A DNA stretch of 64,000 nucleotides from Hydractinia symbiolongicarpus (GCF_029227915.1 NC_079875.1:20827001-20891000); one strand, 5' to 3'. Numbered from the stretch's first letter, positions 1 to 13,583 are shown. Notes: generated from the sequence alone by a model not told the origin. Made by a program: numbers and translations.

Positions 1-263
1 GCTATGATATATATGAGTGACCCGTGTGACCCCTAGCTAACAGAAACTATGAGACAGATACAGCCAGCTTTTTGACAATTTTTAATTTGGTTTATAAAAA
101 ATGTAGGTAGCTTCGTACCTGGTTATTTAAATAAAGTTTCCTAGTAAACACAAAATAAAAAATTTTGGAATTGTTTTTTAATATTATAGCTAGCTAGGTA
201 TCTTTTTAATGGGCATGAAACTATTAGTTTAGAAAAAAAAAACCATTGTCTTCTTTAGTTGTG

Positions 264-2468
264 CAGGGGCGTAGCCAGCGTCAGTCAGGCTCTGCGATCG
301 ACTGACCTACTTTTTTCATTTCAACACGTCGTTTTTTCCACCGCCACCGCCAACACATGGATGGGCGCACCAATTGTGCATCCGGCACAAATCTTTTCCC
401 GGGCGGCGCACACAAGCTTCGCGCTTCGCACGTCGTTTTCGCAGGATTTAACATTATCTACTTTGTTTTGCAGGCTGAGGTGTTGAATCTCTACTTTGTT
501 TCGCAGATAGTCTTTTTCGCAGGATTACCTGCGAAAATTATGCCTATATATGGTCTTGTGTCTTCCATTTATGGTCATTTTGGACGCATCCTATTGGCTA
601 GTAAATTTCGAAGAGAGGTTAAAAATTCGCTCCATATATGGCTATAGAACATACGCAACAAAGTCAAAAAAAACAAAAAAAACAAGGCTAGCGAAGTTGT
701 GAAGGCGAAGAAAGCATGATGTTGACGGAAACGTGGATCCGTATTTAGCTTTATAACTTGTATAGAGCTTCATGAAAATTCTCTATACTCGAACCATCCA
801 ATTTTTGTACCTGTATGTAAATCTATAGATTTGTTTTCCTGTGTAGAAAGCACTTTCAAGTTTTCAGTTAGCTAGCTATTCATCCTCTTCTGTAACTCTG
901 TGTATAGATCTTGTAGCTATACAGAATAAAGCTATTCTTATAAGCCTTTATAACAGTTTATTTAAGAGAAATATTTTAACTTTTTATCCTGATTGTGCTC
1001 AGCTATGATTCAAGGCGGTTTTAAATCAGAAGATTTTTCCTCATCTGCCTTCAAATAAAAATTTATAACCAGTATCTATTTTATTTTGCGATAATGACAA
1101 ACATTCTGGGAAATTTAAACCTAATCCCTTCAGTTTCTTTAAGTTTGAGTTAACTACGTTAAAGCGTTCTGCTCAATATTTTAAGCTAGGTTATCATGCG
1201 TTATGATAACAAAGCAAAAGAAAAAGAAAAAGGAAACGTGTTAATCATCTCGAAGTTGTTCCTTTTGCATTAACCCAAACGTTAGTTAATCAATGTGGTA
1301 CTTCTAGCATTAATGACCAGACTTCTTCCATTTGTAAAAAGCAAACCTTTAACTTAAAATCTTTTTCATCAAAGGGATTTCTAAATCGAAACCTATTAAA
1401 CCTAAACAAGTTTTATCTGCAGAACCTTGGTAGAGTCATTCCCTTCAGGTTTTATTAACGGTATTGGGAAATATAATGTAGGCACTCACTACGACAAGCT
1501 CCACACCTCAGTGATCACGATTATTCTTCCCATTGTAACTTGCGAGAGGACGTCTTAAGGTTTATTGATTGTAATGAAGGCTCTCAGGTTTGTCTTTTTC
1601 AAAGGTCATTTTAAAAACCTTATGAACTTTCTCTTGATATATATATACAGAATTGATAAGGTCAATGTTATGACGATGCTGGCAATGTATCTGTTAAAAT
1701 TAATAGTTGTCATGCTAACATTTTAAAGCAAAACAGATTAGATTTATACATATCCTTGTTCTTCTCATTGCTTAAATTTAGTTGTCTGTAATTCATGCTT
1801 TGTACATTATTTCTGAAAAATTTAATAAAATTTTTACGCAAGAATGTTCCTTACTTAACTAATAATCCCAACTATGCCCATAATTTTAATGTTGTAACAC
1901 GATGTGTGGAACGTATTATTAACACGAGGGTTTTCAATGATTTGTATGAAGGCATTTTGTCCATGGTTTCATTTCATTATATTTTTGAATTTTTTATTAT
2001 ATTTATGAAGAAGGAAGATTTTGATTTGGTTATTTTTTAATGACCTCCAATCTGCAGAAAACTTTGGGGCTAAATATGAAGAAAAAAGAATGAACATTTT
2101 AATTATTGCTTTAATAACTTTCAATCTATAAAAAACAATATGATGGTGTTGTGTTGTCTTATTGCTGATTTGATTACACCCTTGATGATAAAGATTTTAA
2201 TGTATTATATGTTGTCATTTATTCCCCTTTTTCGATCAATTCGATCAATACTTAACGTCTATAGCGTATGTCAGAGAGTCGGTTTTATAGCGTTTCAGTG
2301 CTTAAAGGGCGTAAAAAGCCGTTGGCTTTTAGGGCTCCGCCCTGGACCCATTGGGGGGCTCACAACGCCCCCAAACCCCCAGCTGGTTATTATCACACCT
2401 GCGGTGCGAGGTTGACCCTGCGGGTCAATGGTTCGACTAAGGTTAATTTTTTTCTGGCTACGCCCTTG
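264..2468. mobile_element. Non-autonomous TIR DNA transposon (2.2 kb)
   Basis: The element begins with CAGGGGCGTAGCCAG (264-278) and ends with CTGGCTACGCCCTTG (2454-2468), inverted copies that differ at one base. The 5-bp sequence TTGTG directly flanks both ends (259-263 and 2469-2473) and is read as the target-site duplication. No transposase-like reading frame is visible inside, so it is probably non-autonomous. The right subterminal part (about 2310-2440) is GC-rich with short C and G runs, unlike the AT-rich interior. The superfamily is not assigned: hAT elements have similar ends but normally make 8-bp duplications. Confidence 0.7.
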
Positions 2469-2473
2469 TTGTG

Positions 2474-3774
2474 TTTAATGAGCTACATTATTTTGGGTGT
2501 ACTAGTAGCTATATAAATCTTGAATGACATGCTAGCAATTCCTCTTTGATCACCACTGTGATATTTTTAAGACAATATTAAAACTTGTGATTTAACTAGC
2601 TACCAAAATAAGGTTTCTTTCTCTTTTGACTGCCAACTTTTCATGATGAGTGTACCCCACTTCTTAAAGCAATTAAATTAATAACCAAGTTTAGGTCTTG
2701 AACTTTCATAATATGCAATCTAATGTCAATACTGAGTATCCATCCTTTAAATAATTGTAAAATCAATATATCGCACCAGTTTAAAAAGTGAAAATACAAG
2801 GGAAAAAGTGAATAATGCGTACTGCATGTTTTTCTTAGCAAATGCCTTACGCTCTGCGGGGGATATAAAAATTTGTCTCTACAAGCGCTTCGCTAGTGCC
2901 CAGACCTGCGCGGTAGGAAACTCCGTAATAACTAAAAAAATCAAATGCTTTCACAAGTAGTCATAATTTTTGTATTAGTTTTTCTTACATGTGAAATACG
3001 TTAACACTTTCTATAAGAAGTCCTGTTTACCTGTTCAAAAAATTATGTATATATATACTTTATCAGTCCCTATATACGTTCTCTGTCCTGGTGGTTTAAA
3101 ATTGGGTGAAGTGATAAATATGTTGTGTATGGACAAACTTACCATGTGAAAAATATGCTTTTCATGACCTCCAGAGCTTAAAAAAATATTGGTTTATATT
3201 AACAGAGGAATTTTTCAGCCACCATCCTGGGATAAGACTCTTGAAAATATGAATGTATCGTCAACTTGTTAAACGCATAAAAAAGTGTGGGAACAAAAGT
3301 GTGTGGAATAAAAAAAGGTGAGAACAAAATTATTTTTATTCTTTGAATATTAAAGGGAACTAAATTGCACAACAGTTAAAATTTAAAATAATATTGCCCG
3401 GTTTGAGAAAATGGCAAATGATGTGCACTGTCGGACGTACACGACAAAACTGACGACAAAAATCTTTAGAAATACTTTAAATTTTTTATCGAATGTATTG
3501 ATTTCACTGTTGAAAATTAAATTAATTTATGATTTCATGTATGTCAGCTAACAGAATATACCATAGTTAGAACTTTCAGTAATATTTTTGACTACAGTAT
3601 TCTTAAAAGTTGAGTAAGAGTTATGCTGTCGGACGTACGCTGTTGGACGTACGCTTTTGATGTCGATATATTCACTTCAATTTTAAAAGGATTATTGCCG
3701 TTCAAGGTTTAGGCTAAAGGTAAACTTTTCGATTGAATTCAAATTAAATAGATTTTTGACCCTCATTTTTCTTA
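2474..3774. other. Intergenic, no gene seen
   Basis: AT-rich sequence without a convincing coding region. It contains three copies of a TGTCGGACGTAC-type motif (near 3429, 3628 and 3647) that recurs in both orientations at 8.2-8.9 kb and 14.8-15.5 kb. These may be terminal or subterminal repeats of an old transposon later split by the Helitron insertions. Confidence 0.5.
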
Positions 3775-4334
3775 TCTCTTATAATAATACGGAGCTTCTT
3801 TCTGTGACTTTTGCAAAGTGGATAAAATTTCTTTGATAAATTCTATAAAACATAACCTATAAATTTGTTCTGTAAATTAGCAAACTTTGACGTTAGAGCA
3901 ATATTGACGTCAAAGGAAAGTACATTAAGATTAGTGAAGTACGGTGGCCTCTATCTGCCAACAATAAAACACTTCAAAGAAACCATACAGAGTTTTTGCA
4001 GCAAACATTTAAATCGATTGTCAACTCTGAAAAAAGATTACTTAGTCAACGCTATCTGTACAAATTGCACACTTAGCGAATGCTATGTATGTAAATTGCA
4101 CACTTAGCGAATGCTATCTGTACAAATTGCAGATAGAGGCCACCGTAGAAATGTGAAAACTCTGTATGGTTTCTTTGAAGTGTTTTATTGTTGGCAGATA
4201 AAGGCCACCGTACATTTCTGAAAAAAAGATTTGTATTCTGACAGGTCTCTGTTGACGTCAGCAAAATTTAAATGACGGTTGTTTTTCTCTGTTATCCTGC
4301 CTAAGTGGATTTTTCCACGGGCCTTATCGACTAG
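3775..4334 (+). mobile_element. Helitron-like element, rearranged
   Basis: It starts after an A with TCTCTTATAATAATACGG. It ends with the hairpin GTGGATTTTTCCAC followed about 13 bases later by CTAG, the Helitron pattern of 5' TC and 3' hairpin plus CTRR. Its first ~180 bases and last ~130 bases match the element at 9843-10418. The middle is replaced by inverted copies of a short AGGCCACCGTA-containing segment and a repeated GCGAATGCTAT unit. No Rep/helicase coding is present. Confidence 0.7.
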
Positions 4335-6260
4335 TCTATATAATAATACGCCAGTTCCGTGTCTCTGTGACAGGCAAAGTTGATATCGCCATTTACCTTT
4401 GATGTTGCCGAAATTCTCTTTGAAGTCGCCGAAAAAATTATGTCTTCTTTGTCGTGAAAAGCTGCGAGTTTTATGTGGTTTGTTAAATGAAGTTCTAGCA
4501 CAAAGTAACGGAAATTGTGTTTGCAAAAAAGATGGCTGTTCTTTTTAAGCAATTTCTACTCTTTCCTTCAAAATAAATCTTTACAAAAGCATTTAAAAAG
4601 GGGAATGGTATATAAATGAAGTATAGAAAGGTTTCTGTAAGGTTTGTTTATGTTTTTTTTTCAGTTTTGATGATATTATTCATGCGAGACATGTTTGTTA
4701 GCTAGCATCATAAAACCAACCACACCAACAACAACCTAATAGCTAGCTAGCTCGGACTTTATAAATATGTAGCCATGTTCTTTATACCTAGCTAAGTCTC
4801 CAGTTTATATCCAACTGACCAGCTATTAGCTGCTGTAGCTACCTTATGTTAGCTTCACTTTTATGTTGCTTTTTACATGTAAGCTAATCTTAGTGGTCTT
4901 TGCTAAGAATGTGACTGTAACTTATTTTAATTGACATTTTAAGCTTAAATCAACAAGCCACAACAACTTTTAAAAAAGTATCACATAATATTTAAGAGGA
5001 GTTTAAGGACTGTTTTTAAGCAAATAATGTATTTTTCACATTTTGTGTATGCAAATAATGTATTTTTCACATTTTGTGTAACTAAACTTATATACATCGG
5101 TTACATGGAATATGACGAAACGATTTTTATTTAACATGTAGTAATTCTGGTACCTTAAGTGTAGTGATTTTTGTTGTTCTAGATGTTCTGACTAAAATGT
5201 TTTTGTTTATGGCATTTTGTCTCAATTAATTTAACTGTTGTGAGGGAGGACCATATGCAATTATATATACTAAAAATAATAATTTGATATTCTACAAGTT
5301 GTATTTTTGTATGCACTTAAATGACTGCTTTTTCTGAGTTGAATTTGATGGGTTTCATATCAATTTTGTGGAAGATTTTATGGCTGAAGACAATATAGAA
5401 CATGCCAATTGAACTGATTTTTGTTCATATTTTGATTTGCTCCTTATAAACCTTTGTGTTCTACATTTATTGTAAACTTTTGTGAGGAAGGACCATATAT
5501 ATATACAATGTTTTCAAAATAATGATTTTTGTTGATTTGAAATTTACTCCTTGCTCATTGCTTTTTCGACATTTCAGGTTAAAATGTTTGGTAAAGTCAG
5601 TACGGATCATTAGACAAAAAATTGTTTTGTTAACCGGTTAATTTTTACATTTTGTGCATATCTTTGCGGGAGAGGATGGTATGCAACCGAATAAATGATT
5701 TTTCAAAGTTTAACTTTTTGTTTTTAGGTGTTTTGTGTTTGTTTAAGTTTGGCTTTTTGATATTGTTTAAAATGCGTAAAGAACTTATTTCATAGATCTG
5801 TGCTTACTGTTGCAAGCCTTTCTTTTCGACACTTTAGATTAAAATATTGAAGGTTTTCAACATAATCACATAATAAGATGTATACATATTTGAGATATGT
5901 GTTATTTCTGACATTATTATTATTGTTGTCGTAACTGTCTGGGTTGTGACTGTCAATGTTGTAACTTTCTACTAACTAGATTTTACACCTTGCACGCTGT
6001 TGTTTTTCATATTTTGTCTGAAGTTTTGTTGGGAGGATTTCATGCGATTTGACATTTGATATTTTGTGTTAGATTTTAAGAACTTTTTTGTTAAATTATG
6101 ACTTATATACTTTCTTTTCATGCATTTTCAGATTATTTTTTTTAGTAAAAGGCATATTCAATATACTGAAATATTTGCTGATGTCATCAAAATTTAAATG
6201 ACAGAACTTTTCAATTGTTTTTCTGCCTAAGTGGATTTTTTCACGGGCCTAATCGACTAG
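4335..6260 (+). mobile_element. Helitron-like element with degenerate internal repeats
   Basis: Its 5' end (TCTATATAATAATACGCC) directly follows the CTAG end of the previous element, a head-to-tail joint. Its 3' end has a variant hairpin (GTGGATTTTTTCAC) and CTAG at 6257-6260. The interior (about 5010-6120) is a degenerate array of ~100-150-bp units sharing CACATTTTGTGT, GAGG(A/G)AGGACCATAT and TGATTTTTGTTG. No transposase is encoded. Short reading frames near 4185-4552 recur in the 10.4-kb copy only because the DNA is duplicated. Confidence 0.65.
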
Positions 6261-6993
6261 TCTATATAATAATACGCTAAGTGTGTCTATCTGTGTGTCT
6301 GTGACAGGCAAAGTTGATGTATTCATTTTCCTTTGATGTAGCGGAAGAATGCATGTCTTTTTTGTTATATTTGATGACGTTACGGCGCGACGTCAATATT
6401 ACTATTTTAACGTCAATATATTATATTAAATTAATGAAGCCATAACAGTGCACTTAAAGGTTTGGGGCCAAATAACTTGAAAACGAGGTTGTGACGTCAA
6501 TGATTTTTTACTGCGTGGGTAACTAAGGACCACCTAGGACTAATTTGGGTAATTTTCCCAAACCTGGGTCCCCAAATTCGTTTCGGAATGGACGGGTTAA
6601 TGACATCATCAAAAAACCTTCAAACCCTAATATCTCTACAACCGTTTGTCAAAAGTACATAATCTTATACATTTTCTTGATCAGCGTTTCCAGATCTATA
6701 CGATGAAGGTAACAAGCATATAAATTATTAAAAAAAAAATTTCTGTTTTGGCGGGTCTTTGCTATCGTCAGCAAAATGTTTAAACCCCCATATCTCATAA
6801 ACAGTTTATCAAAAGCACATGATCATATACATTTTTTTCATCAGCGTTTCAAGCTCTTCACAACAGAGGAAACGTAAAAACATTTTTTCAACTTTTTTTT
6901 CAATGAGTTGCTGACGTCATTTAAATTCAAATGCTGCTTCTATTTCATTTTTATCCTGTCTTAGTGGATTTTTCCACGGGCTTTATCGACTAG
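6261..6993 (+). mobile_element. Helitron-like element
   Basis: It starts TCTATATAATAATACGC immediately after the CTAG of the preceding element and ends with hairpin GTGGATTTTTCCAC and CTAG at 6990-6993, followed by T. Internal sequence (CCCAAACCTGGGTCCCC, then GTTTGTCAAAAGTACAT) is shared with the elements at 9843 and 50937, so these are one family. A near-identical copy lies at 12851-13583. Confidence 0.7.
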
Positions 6994-8939
6994 TGTTCTT
7001 TTAATGAACCTTAATGTAAACAAAGTTAAAACAATGTTTACATTTGTTGCGTTACGGTTTAAAATATTATTCGATTCTTAAATTCGAAAACACTGCATTG
7101 TTCTCATGCAGGGCACGTTTGCGCATTGGGAGGGTTGCTGTATGCGATGGACTAAATAGCTAATTTGGTATGATGCATTAGAAACTGTACGTTGTGGAAA
7201 TTTTGCAATAACCTTTTTTGTGTGACTTAACGATTTTTTCTAATGTCTGGTATACTATCATCCCTAGTGTACTTCTGGCACGGCAAAGCAAGTATATATA
7301 GTTTTAGATTTTTACATAACCGCTGTTAGCCACCTTCGATTTTGTTAGACCTTTTGCATTTTTATTTGTTGTTGGACCTGTTTATATTTTTAAGCGTTCT
7401 GTTTCAGCGAGTATAAATATAACACAGATTGTGAGCAACCTCAATCCCTTTTTTTGTATTTTTTGTATTATTATTATTATTAATACTCAAAAATATATGG
7501 GTCACTTACTTATGACTCTTGCATTTGCGCTAAAATTTACTAAGTTAAAAAAAAACGCAAATCAGGGGGTTACTATTAAAAAATACAATCAGCGGTTATA
7601 CACATAGAATAATTCAGATTGTAAGCAACCTCGATCCCAGGGCTTTTCTCCCTTTTTCCGTCCCGTTATAAAAAGAGACAAAGAGCCGAGGTTGGGTTGT
7701 AAGTTTTAAAAATTTAAATTACCATGCTGTATGTTTTTGTTTGATATCCCTTACATGCATTCAATGAGAGATTCTGTGGATTTGCAATAAACTAACTGAA
7801 CAGCTAACCGGAGGCACAATTTTTTGTTTATTTTTCATATTCTGTGTCAACCTTTGGCAGGGTTTGCAATAAACTAGCTGATTATAACATATACAATGAG
7901 AAAGATTTGTGTTTGACATTTATCAGCTTTTTTTGTATGTGACATTTTAAGTGATTTAAATTTTATGGGTGAGATGTATTTTACAATGCTATGGTAAACT
8001 TCTTTCTAAATAATTTTTCGCATTGTCAGAGGGTCAGGGCAAGTAATTTTAGTAGATTTAGATTTTAAATGTCCCATATATACTGTAGTTGTTGGACACC
8101 TTCAATTTTTTTGGTCATTTATATAGCAATGCAGATTGTATTGTTTGTTTTTTGATGGACATATATCTGTTACGTGAAATAAATGAGAAATACAGTGGAT
8201 TCTTCCACGGGGAATTCGGCTAGTATTGATTATAAAACGGATGCGTACGTCCGACAATTTTCTGAACAAATCAAGAAATCTTCAAAAATTCACACCATAA
8301 TAAAAGATACTTTCTGTGAGCTAGACTTGGATTTACATAAAAGAAAGCAAAATTCTTCTTTTCTTTTTGGATTAAAAAATATATGAACATGTTTCTACAA
8401 CGTACGTCCGACAAGAATTAATGAAAATTTAACGAACAAAAAAGAAAAATAGCACTGCAATGACTTCAGATAATGTTAACGTAGGTACAAGGATGTTATC
8501 TGGTTGTTAGTTGTGTTGTTTTAATGAATCTTGTTAAAAAAAAACAGGGCAAAAAGTAGGTTAAATCAAAAACTGTTGGGCGTACGCTTTTTAATTACAT
8601 TATCGTTTACCTGAATCGCTATGTTTTTATGACGAGTTTGAATGAAAAACATCATTGATGTTATTCATTGATACCTTGGAGATACTTGACTACTTCTCAT
8701 GTTTTGAAAACAATTCTACTCACTGAAATCTTATTTTCAAGAAAGAATTTATTGTCGGACGTACGTTTAATTTATTTGTAAGAGCATATTTGACAAATAT
8801 CAGATTTAAATTTACTAGAAACTGTGGTAAAATGACTTTATCAAGAAAATAAAAGTTAAAACGTCAAAGTGATTCTGTAATAACAGTCTGAGTCTGGACT
8901 GACGTTAAGAACTGCGTACGTCCGACAGTCGAAACACAA
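6994..8939. other. Intergenic repeat sequence, first copy of the duplication
   Basis: No gene is supported. It holds scattered TGTCGGACGTACG-type motifs (8238, 8399, 8573, 8754, 8913). A degenerate Helitron-type end lies at 8194-8223 (hairpin GTGGATTCTTCCAC, then CTAG). Its counterpart is 13584-15529. Confidence 0.5.
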
Positions 8940-9842
8940 CAACGTCGTCCCCAGGGCATCTTGTATCTTTTCTGACCCCGGGACGGCGATACGAACATGG
9001 CCCTGGAGGAGGCCTCGTCACGTGACCCTCCAATACACAGTATTTCTGTGTGTAATATTTAATGAGATTTGTCTCAATGTACCAAGGTTTTATATATAAC
9101 CTTGCAGAGCTAAGCGAGATCGGCGTTTTACGTTACAGATACGTGCGGCGAGTTTGTTTTGATTCCTCTCATCGCAGCACACAAACTTCTCGCATATTGC
9201 CCTTGATTGTTTTGTGTAAATGTATAAATATACAATAATGTTATTTAGGCTGCTGTTTACTTGAAGAAATTCAAGCAATTTAGTTATGTGTATTTCAAGC
9301 ACTGGGTTGCAAAAGTTGTAGCTAGGGGAAACTTGAAAATTAGTAAATGATTTGCCCATCTGAACATAGCACTTCGTTGGTTCTCTAAGGTGCAAATATG
9401 GCTACATAATTTTCAAATGTTGGTATCATTCTAGGTGCCTGACTGAAAGTAGCTAGGCAGAAATTTAACCTCATATTAACATTTACATTTTTTATTGATT
9501 TTAGCTGAACTTTAGAATTCTCATTTACCGTGAGTTCATATCTGTGTCTGCATAACTGCTTTTATATGATGACAAAGATTTTGCTGTATTTAAACAATAC
9601 TTAACTGAAACTGAATTCATATATGGTGGACTCACTGCTTGCAGTTATATTGGGTGAAAAAGGCTTCAGAAAAGTATTTACTTCAGAACCAAAAGCCACC
9701 CATTACTGATAAATTCTGCTTTTTCTTTTCTTAATGACATGTTTTTAAAGCGCCTTGCAGCTTTTTTATTTTTTACTTAACAAGCTCACATTTAATTTGC
9801 ACACACAGATATACAAAAACAAGGTTTTTTCTGTTTAAAACA
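8940..9842. mobile_element. Mutator-like element, truncated left end
   Basis: This is the left part of the element found whole at 15530-17892. It is preceded by the same GAAACACAA target sequence (8931-8939) and cut off where the tandem duplication ends. The TIR here reads CAACGTCGTCCCCAGGGC, one base different from copy 2. Confidence 0.65.
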
Positions 9843-10418
9843 TCTCTTATAATAATACGCTAAGTGTGTCTGTCTGTCACTTTTGCAAAGTGGATAAAAT
9901 TTCTTTGATAAAGTCTATAAAACATCGTCTATAAATTTGTTCTGTAAATTACCAAACTTTGACGTTAAAGCAATATTGACGTCATTGGAAAGTATATTAA
10001 GATTAGTGAAGCCATTGCATTGCACTTTTAAATTTAAGGCTAAATAACTTGGAAACGGGTGGAAATAACTGACGTCATCTCCTGCGTAGGTAACTAAGGA
10101 CCACCTTTGACCAATTTGGGTAAGTTTCCCAAACCTGGGTCCCTGAATCCGTTTCGGGAATGGACGGGTTGATGACGTCATCAAAAAACCTTCAAACCCT
10201 AATATCTCTGCAACCGTTTGTCAAAAATACACGATCCTATACATTTTCTTGATCAGCGTTTCAAGATCTATACGATGAAGGCAACAGGCATACACATTTC
10301 TGAAAAAAAAAGTTTTGTGTTCTGACATGTCTCTGCTGACGTCATCAAATTTTAAATGACGGTTATTTTTCTCTGTTATCCTGCCTAAGTGGATTTTTCC
10401 ACGGGCCTTATCGACTAG
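9843..10418 (+). mobile_element. Helitron-like element at the duplication junction
   Basis: 5' end TCTCTTATAATAATACGC follows an A. The 3' end is hairpin GTGGATTTTTCCAC, spacer and CTAG, followed by T. This is the A|T insertion pattern of Helitrons. The unoccupied target survives in the second duplication copy at 16105-16118 (AAAACATAAATAAT), which proves insertion and fixes both termini. No Rep/helicase gene is present. Confidence 0.85.
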
Positions 10419-12850
10419 TAAATAATAATACGCCAGTTCCGTGTCTCTGTGACAGGCAAAGTTGATATCGCCATTTACCTTTGATGTTGCCGAAATTCTC
10501 TTTGAAGTCGCCGAAAAAATTATGTCTTCTTTGTCGTGAAAAGCTGCGAGTTTTATGTGGTTTGTTAAATGAAGTTCTAGCACAAAGTAACGGAAATTGT
10601 GTTTGCAAAAAAGATGGCTGTTCTTTTTAAGCAATTTCTACTCTTTCCTTCAAAATAAATCTTTACAAAAGCATTTAAAAAGGGGCATGGTATATAAATG
10701 AAGTATAGAAAGGTTTCTGTAAGGTTTGTTTATGTTTTTTTTTCAGTTTTGATGATATTATTCATGCGAGACATGTTTGTTAGCTAGCATCATAAAACCA
10801 ACCACCAACAACAACCTAATAGCTAGCTAGCTCGGACTTTATAAATATGTAGCCATGTTCTTTATACCTAGCTAATTCTCCAGTTTATATCCAACTGACC
10901 AGCTATTAGCTGCTGTAGCTACCTTATGTTAGCTTCACTTTTATGTTGCTTTTTACATGTAAGCTAATCTTAGTGGTCTTTGCTAAGAATGTGACTGTAA
11001 CTTATTTTAATTGACATTTTAAGCTTAAATCAACAAGCCACAACAACTTTTAAAAAAGTATCACATAATATTTAAGAGGAGTTTAAGGACTGTTTTTAAG
11101 CAAATAATGTATTTTTCACATTTTGTGTATGCAAATAATGTATTTTTCACATTTTGTGTAACTAAACTTATATACATCGGTTACATGGAATATGACGAAA
11201 CGATTTTTATTTAACATGTAGTAATTCTGGTACCTTAAGTGTAGTGATTTTTGTTGTTCTAGATGTTCTGACTAAAATGTTTTTGTTTATGGCATTTTGT
11301 CTCAATTAAGAAAAGTTTCAACTTTTTTGAGGGAGTACAACACCGAAAAAACTTGTGTTTTTTTTTATATTTTGTATAAATTCTTACCGGGCAGGACTCT
11401 GTACAACATACAGAAATGACTGATCCCTCTCTATTTATAAATTTGATGCGTTCCAAATCACGGTTTTTTGAAATTTTGGGTAATATTTAATGAGTACAAG
11501 ATGCAAATACTGATTTTTGTTGAATCAGAAGTATTTCCTACAACCATTCTTTTTTTACACTTTTGTGGAGAAAAAGTGTATGCAATGTCATCAGAATAAC
11601 TGATTTTGTTGCAAACTGTTTTTCTTTTTTCACATTTTGGATTGAAATATTGTTATAAAGGGCATATATCAATAGACATATATATACCAAAATAATTAAA
11701 TTCTGCAAACTTTGATTTTGTCGTTCACCTCTCATCTTTTATATTTTGATTAAACTTTTGAGGAAAACCATAGGAATTATTTAGAATTTGTATTTTGTGT
11801 TGCAAATTTAGTGCAAAAATTTAACTGTTGTGAGGGAGGACCATATGCAATTATATATACTAAAAATAATAATTTGATATTCTACAAGTTGTATTTTTGT
11901 ATGCACTTAAATGACTGCTTTTTCTGAGTTGAATTTGATGGGTTTCATATCAATTTTGTGGAAGATTTTATGGCTGAAGACAATATAGAACATGCCAATT
12001 GAACTGATTTTTGTTCATATTTTGATTTGCTCCTCATAAACCTTTGTGTTCTACATTTATTGTAAACTTTTGTGAGGAAGGACCATATATATATACAATG
12101 TTTTCAAAATAATGATTTTTGTTGATTTGAAATTTACTCCTTGCTCATTGCTTTTTCGACATTTCAGGTTAAAATGTTTGGTAAAGTCAGTACGGATCAT
12201 TAGACAAAAAATTGTTTTGTTAACCGGTTAATTTTTACATTTTGTGCATATCTTTGCGGGAGAGGATGGTATGCAACCGAATAAATGATTTTTCAAAGTT
12301 TAACTTTTTGTTTTTAGGTGTTTTGTGTTTGTTTAAGTTTGGCTTTTTGATATTGTTTAAAATGGGTAAAGAACTTATTTCATAGATCTGTGCTTACTGT
12401 TGCAAGCCTTTCTTTTCGACACTTTAGATTAAAATATTGAAGGTTTTCAACATAATCACATAATAAGATGTATACATATTTGAGATATGTGTTATTTCTG
12501 ACATTATTATTATTGTTGTCGTAACTGTCTGGGTTGTGACTGTCAATGTTGTAACTTTCTACTAACTAGATTTTGCACCTTGCACGCTGTTGTTTTTCAT
12601 ATTTTGTCTGAAGTTTTGTTGGGAGAATTTCATGCGATTTGACATTTGATATTTTGTGTTAGATTTTAAGAACTTTTTTGTTAAATTATGACTTATATAC
12701 TTTCTTTTTATGCATTTTCAGATTATTTTTTTTAGTAAAAGGCATATTCAATATACTGAAATATTTGCTGATGTCATCAAAATTTAAATGACAGAACTTT
12801 TCAATTGTTTTTCTGCCTAAGTGGATTTTTTCACGGGCCTAATCGACTAG
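10419..12850 (+). mobile_element. Helitron-like element, second copy, longer
   Basis: Copy of 4335-6260 that lacks the first few 5' bases and carries 510 extra bases (11310-11819) of the internal degenerate repeat array. It ends with CTAG at 12847-12850, joined directly to the next element. Confidence 0.65.
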
Positions 12851-13583
12851 TCTATATAATAATACGCTAAGTGTGTCTATCTGTGTGTCTGTGACAGGCA
12901 AAGTTGATGTATTCATTTTCCTTTGATGTAGCGGAAGAATGCATGTCTTTTTTGTTATATTTGATGACGTTACGGCGTGACGTCAATATTACTATTTTAA
13001 CGTCAATATATTATATTAAATTAATGAAGCCATAACAGTGCACTTAAAGGTTTGGGGCCAAATAACTTGAAAACGAGGTTGTGACGTCAATGATTTTTTA
13101 CTGCGTGGGTAACTAAGGACCACCTAGGACTAATTTGGGTAATTTTCCCAAACCTGGGTCCCCAAATTCGTTTCGGAATGGACGGGTTAATGACATCATC
13201 AAAAAACCTTCAAACCCTAATATCTCTACAACCGTTTGTCAAAAGTACATAATCTTATACATTTTCTTGATCAGCGTTTCCAGATCTATACGATGAAGGT
13301 AACAAGCATATAAATTATTAAAAAAAAAATTTCTGTTTTGGCGGGTCTTTGCTATCGTCAGCAAAATGTTTAAACCCCCATATCTCATAAACAGTTTATC
13401 AAAAGCACATGATCATATACATTTTTTTCATCAGCGTTTCAAGCTCTTCACAACAGAGGAAACGTAAAAACATTTTTTCAACTTTTTTTTCAATGAGTTG
13501 CTGACGTCATTTAAATTCAAATGCTGCTTCTATTTCATTTTTATCCTGTCTTAGTGGATTTTTCCACGGGCTTTATCGACTAG
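12851..13583 (+). mobile_element. Helitron-like element, second copy
   Basis: 733-bp duplicate of 6261-6993 with the same TC start and CTAG end. A T-for-C difference in the GACGTTACGGCG(C/T)GACG stretch is one of the few changes between copies. Confidence 0.7.

Larger units (their letters stand above)
4340..9842. repeat. Tandem segmental duplication, copy 1
   Basis: It matches 10422-16118 almost base for base; about a dozen substitutions were noted by eye over ~5 kb. The left limit lies five bases inside a Helitron 5' terminus and the right limit inside a Mutator-like element. Relative to copy 2 it lacks 510 bp (present as 11310-11819) and keeps 322 bp (9139-9460) that copy 2 has lost. Confidence 0.9.

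Noticed and set aside
4185-4552. Overlapping - strand frames, repeated at 10221-10634
   Set aside because: They lie across Helitron termini and are preserved only by the segmental duplication.
8183-8386. 67-residue frame, identical at 14773-14976
   Set aside because: The identity comes from DNA duplication; the start overlaps a Helitron-type 3' end and there is no domain or codon signal.
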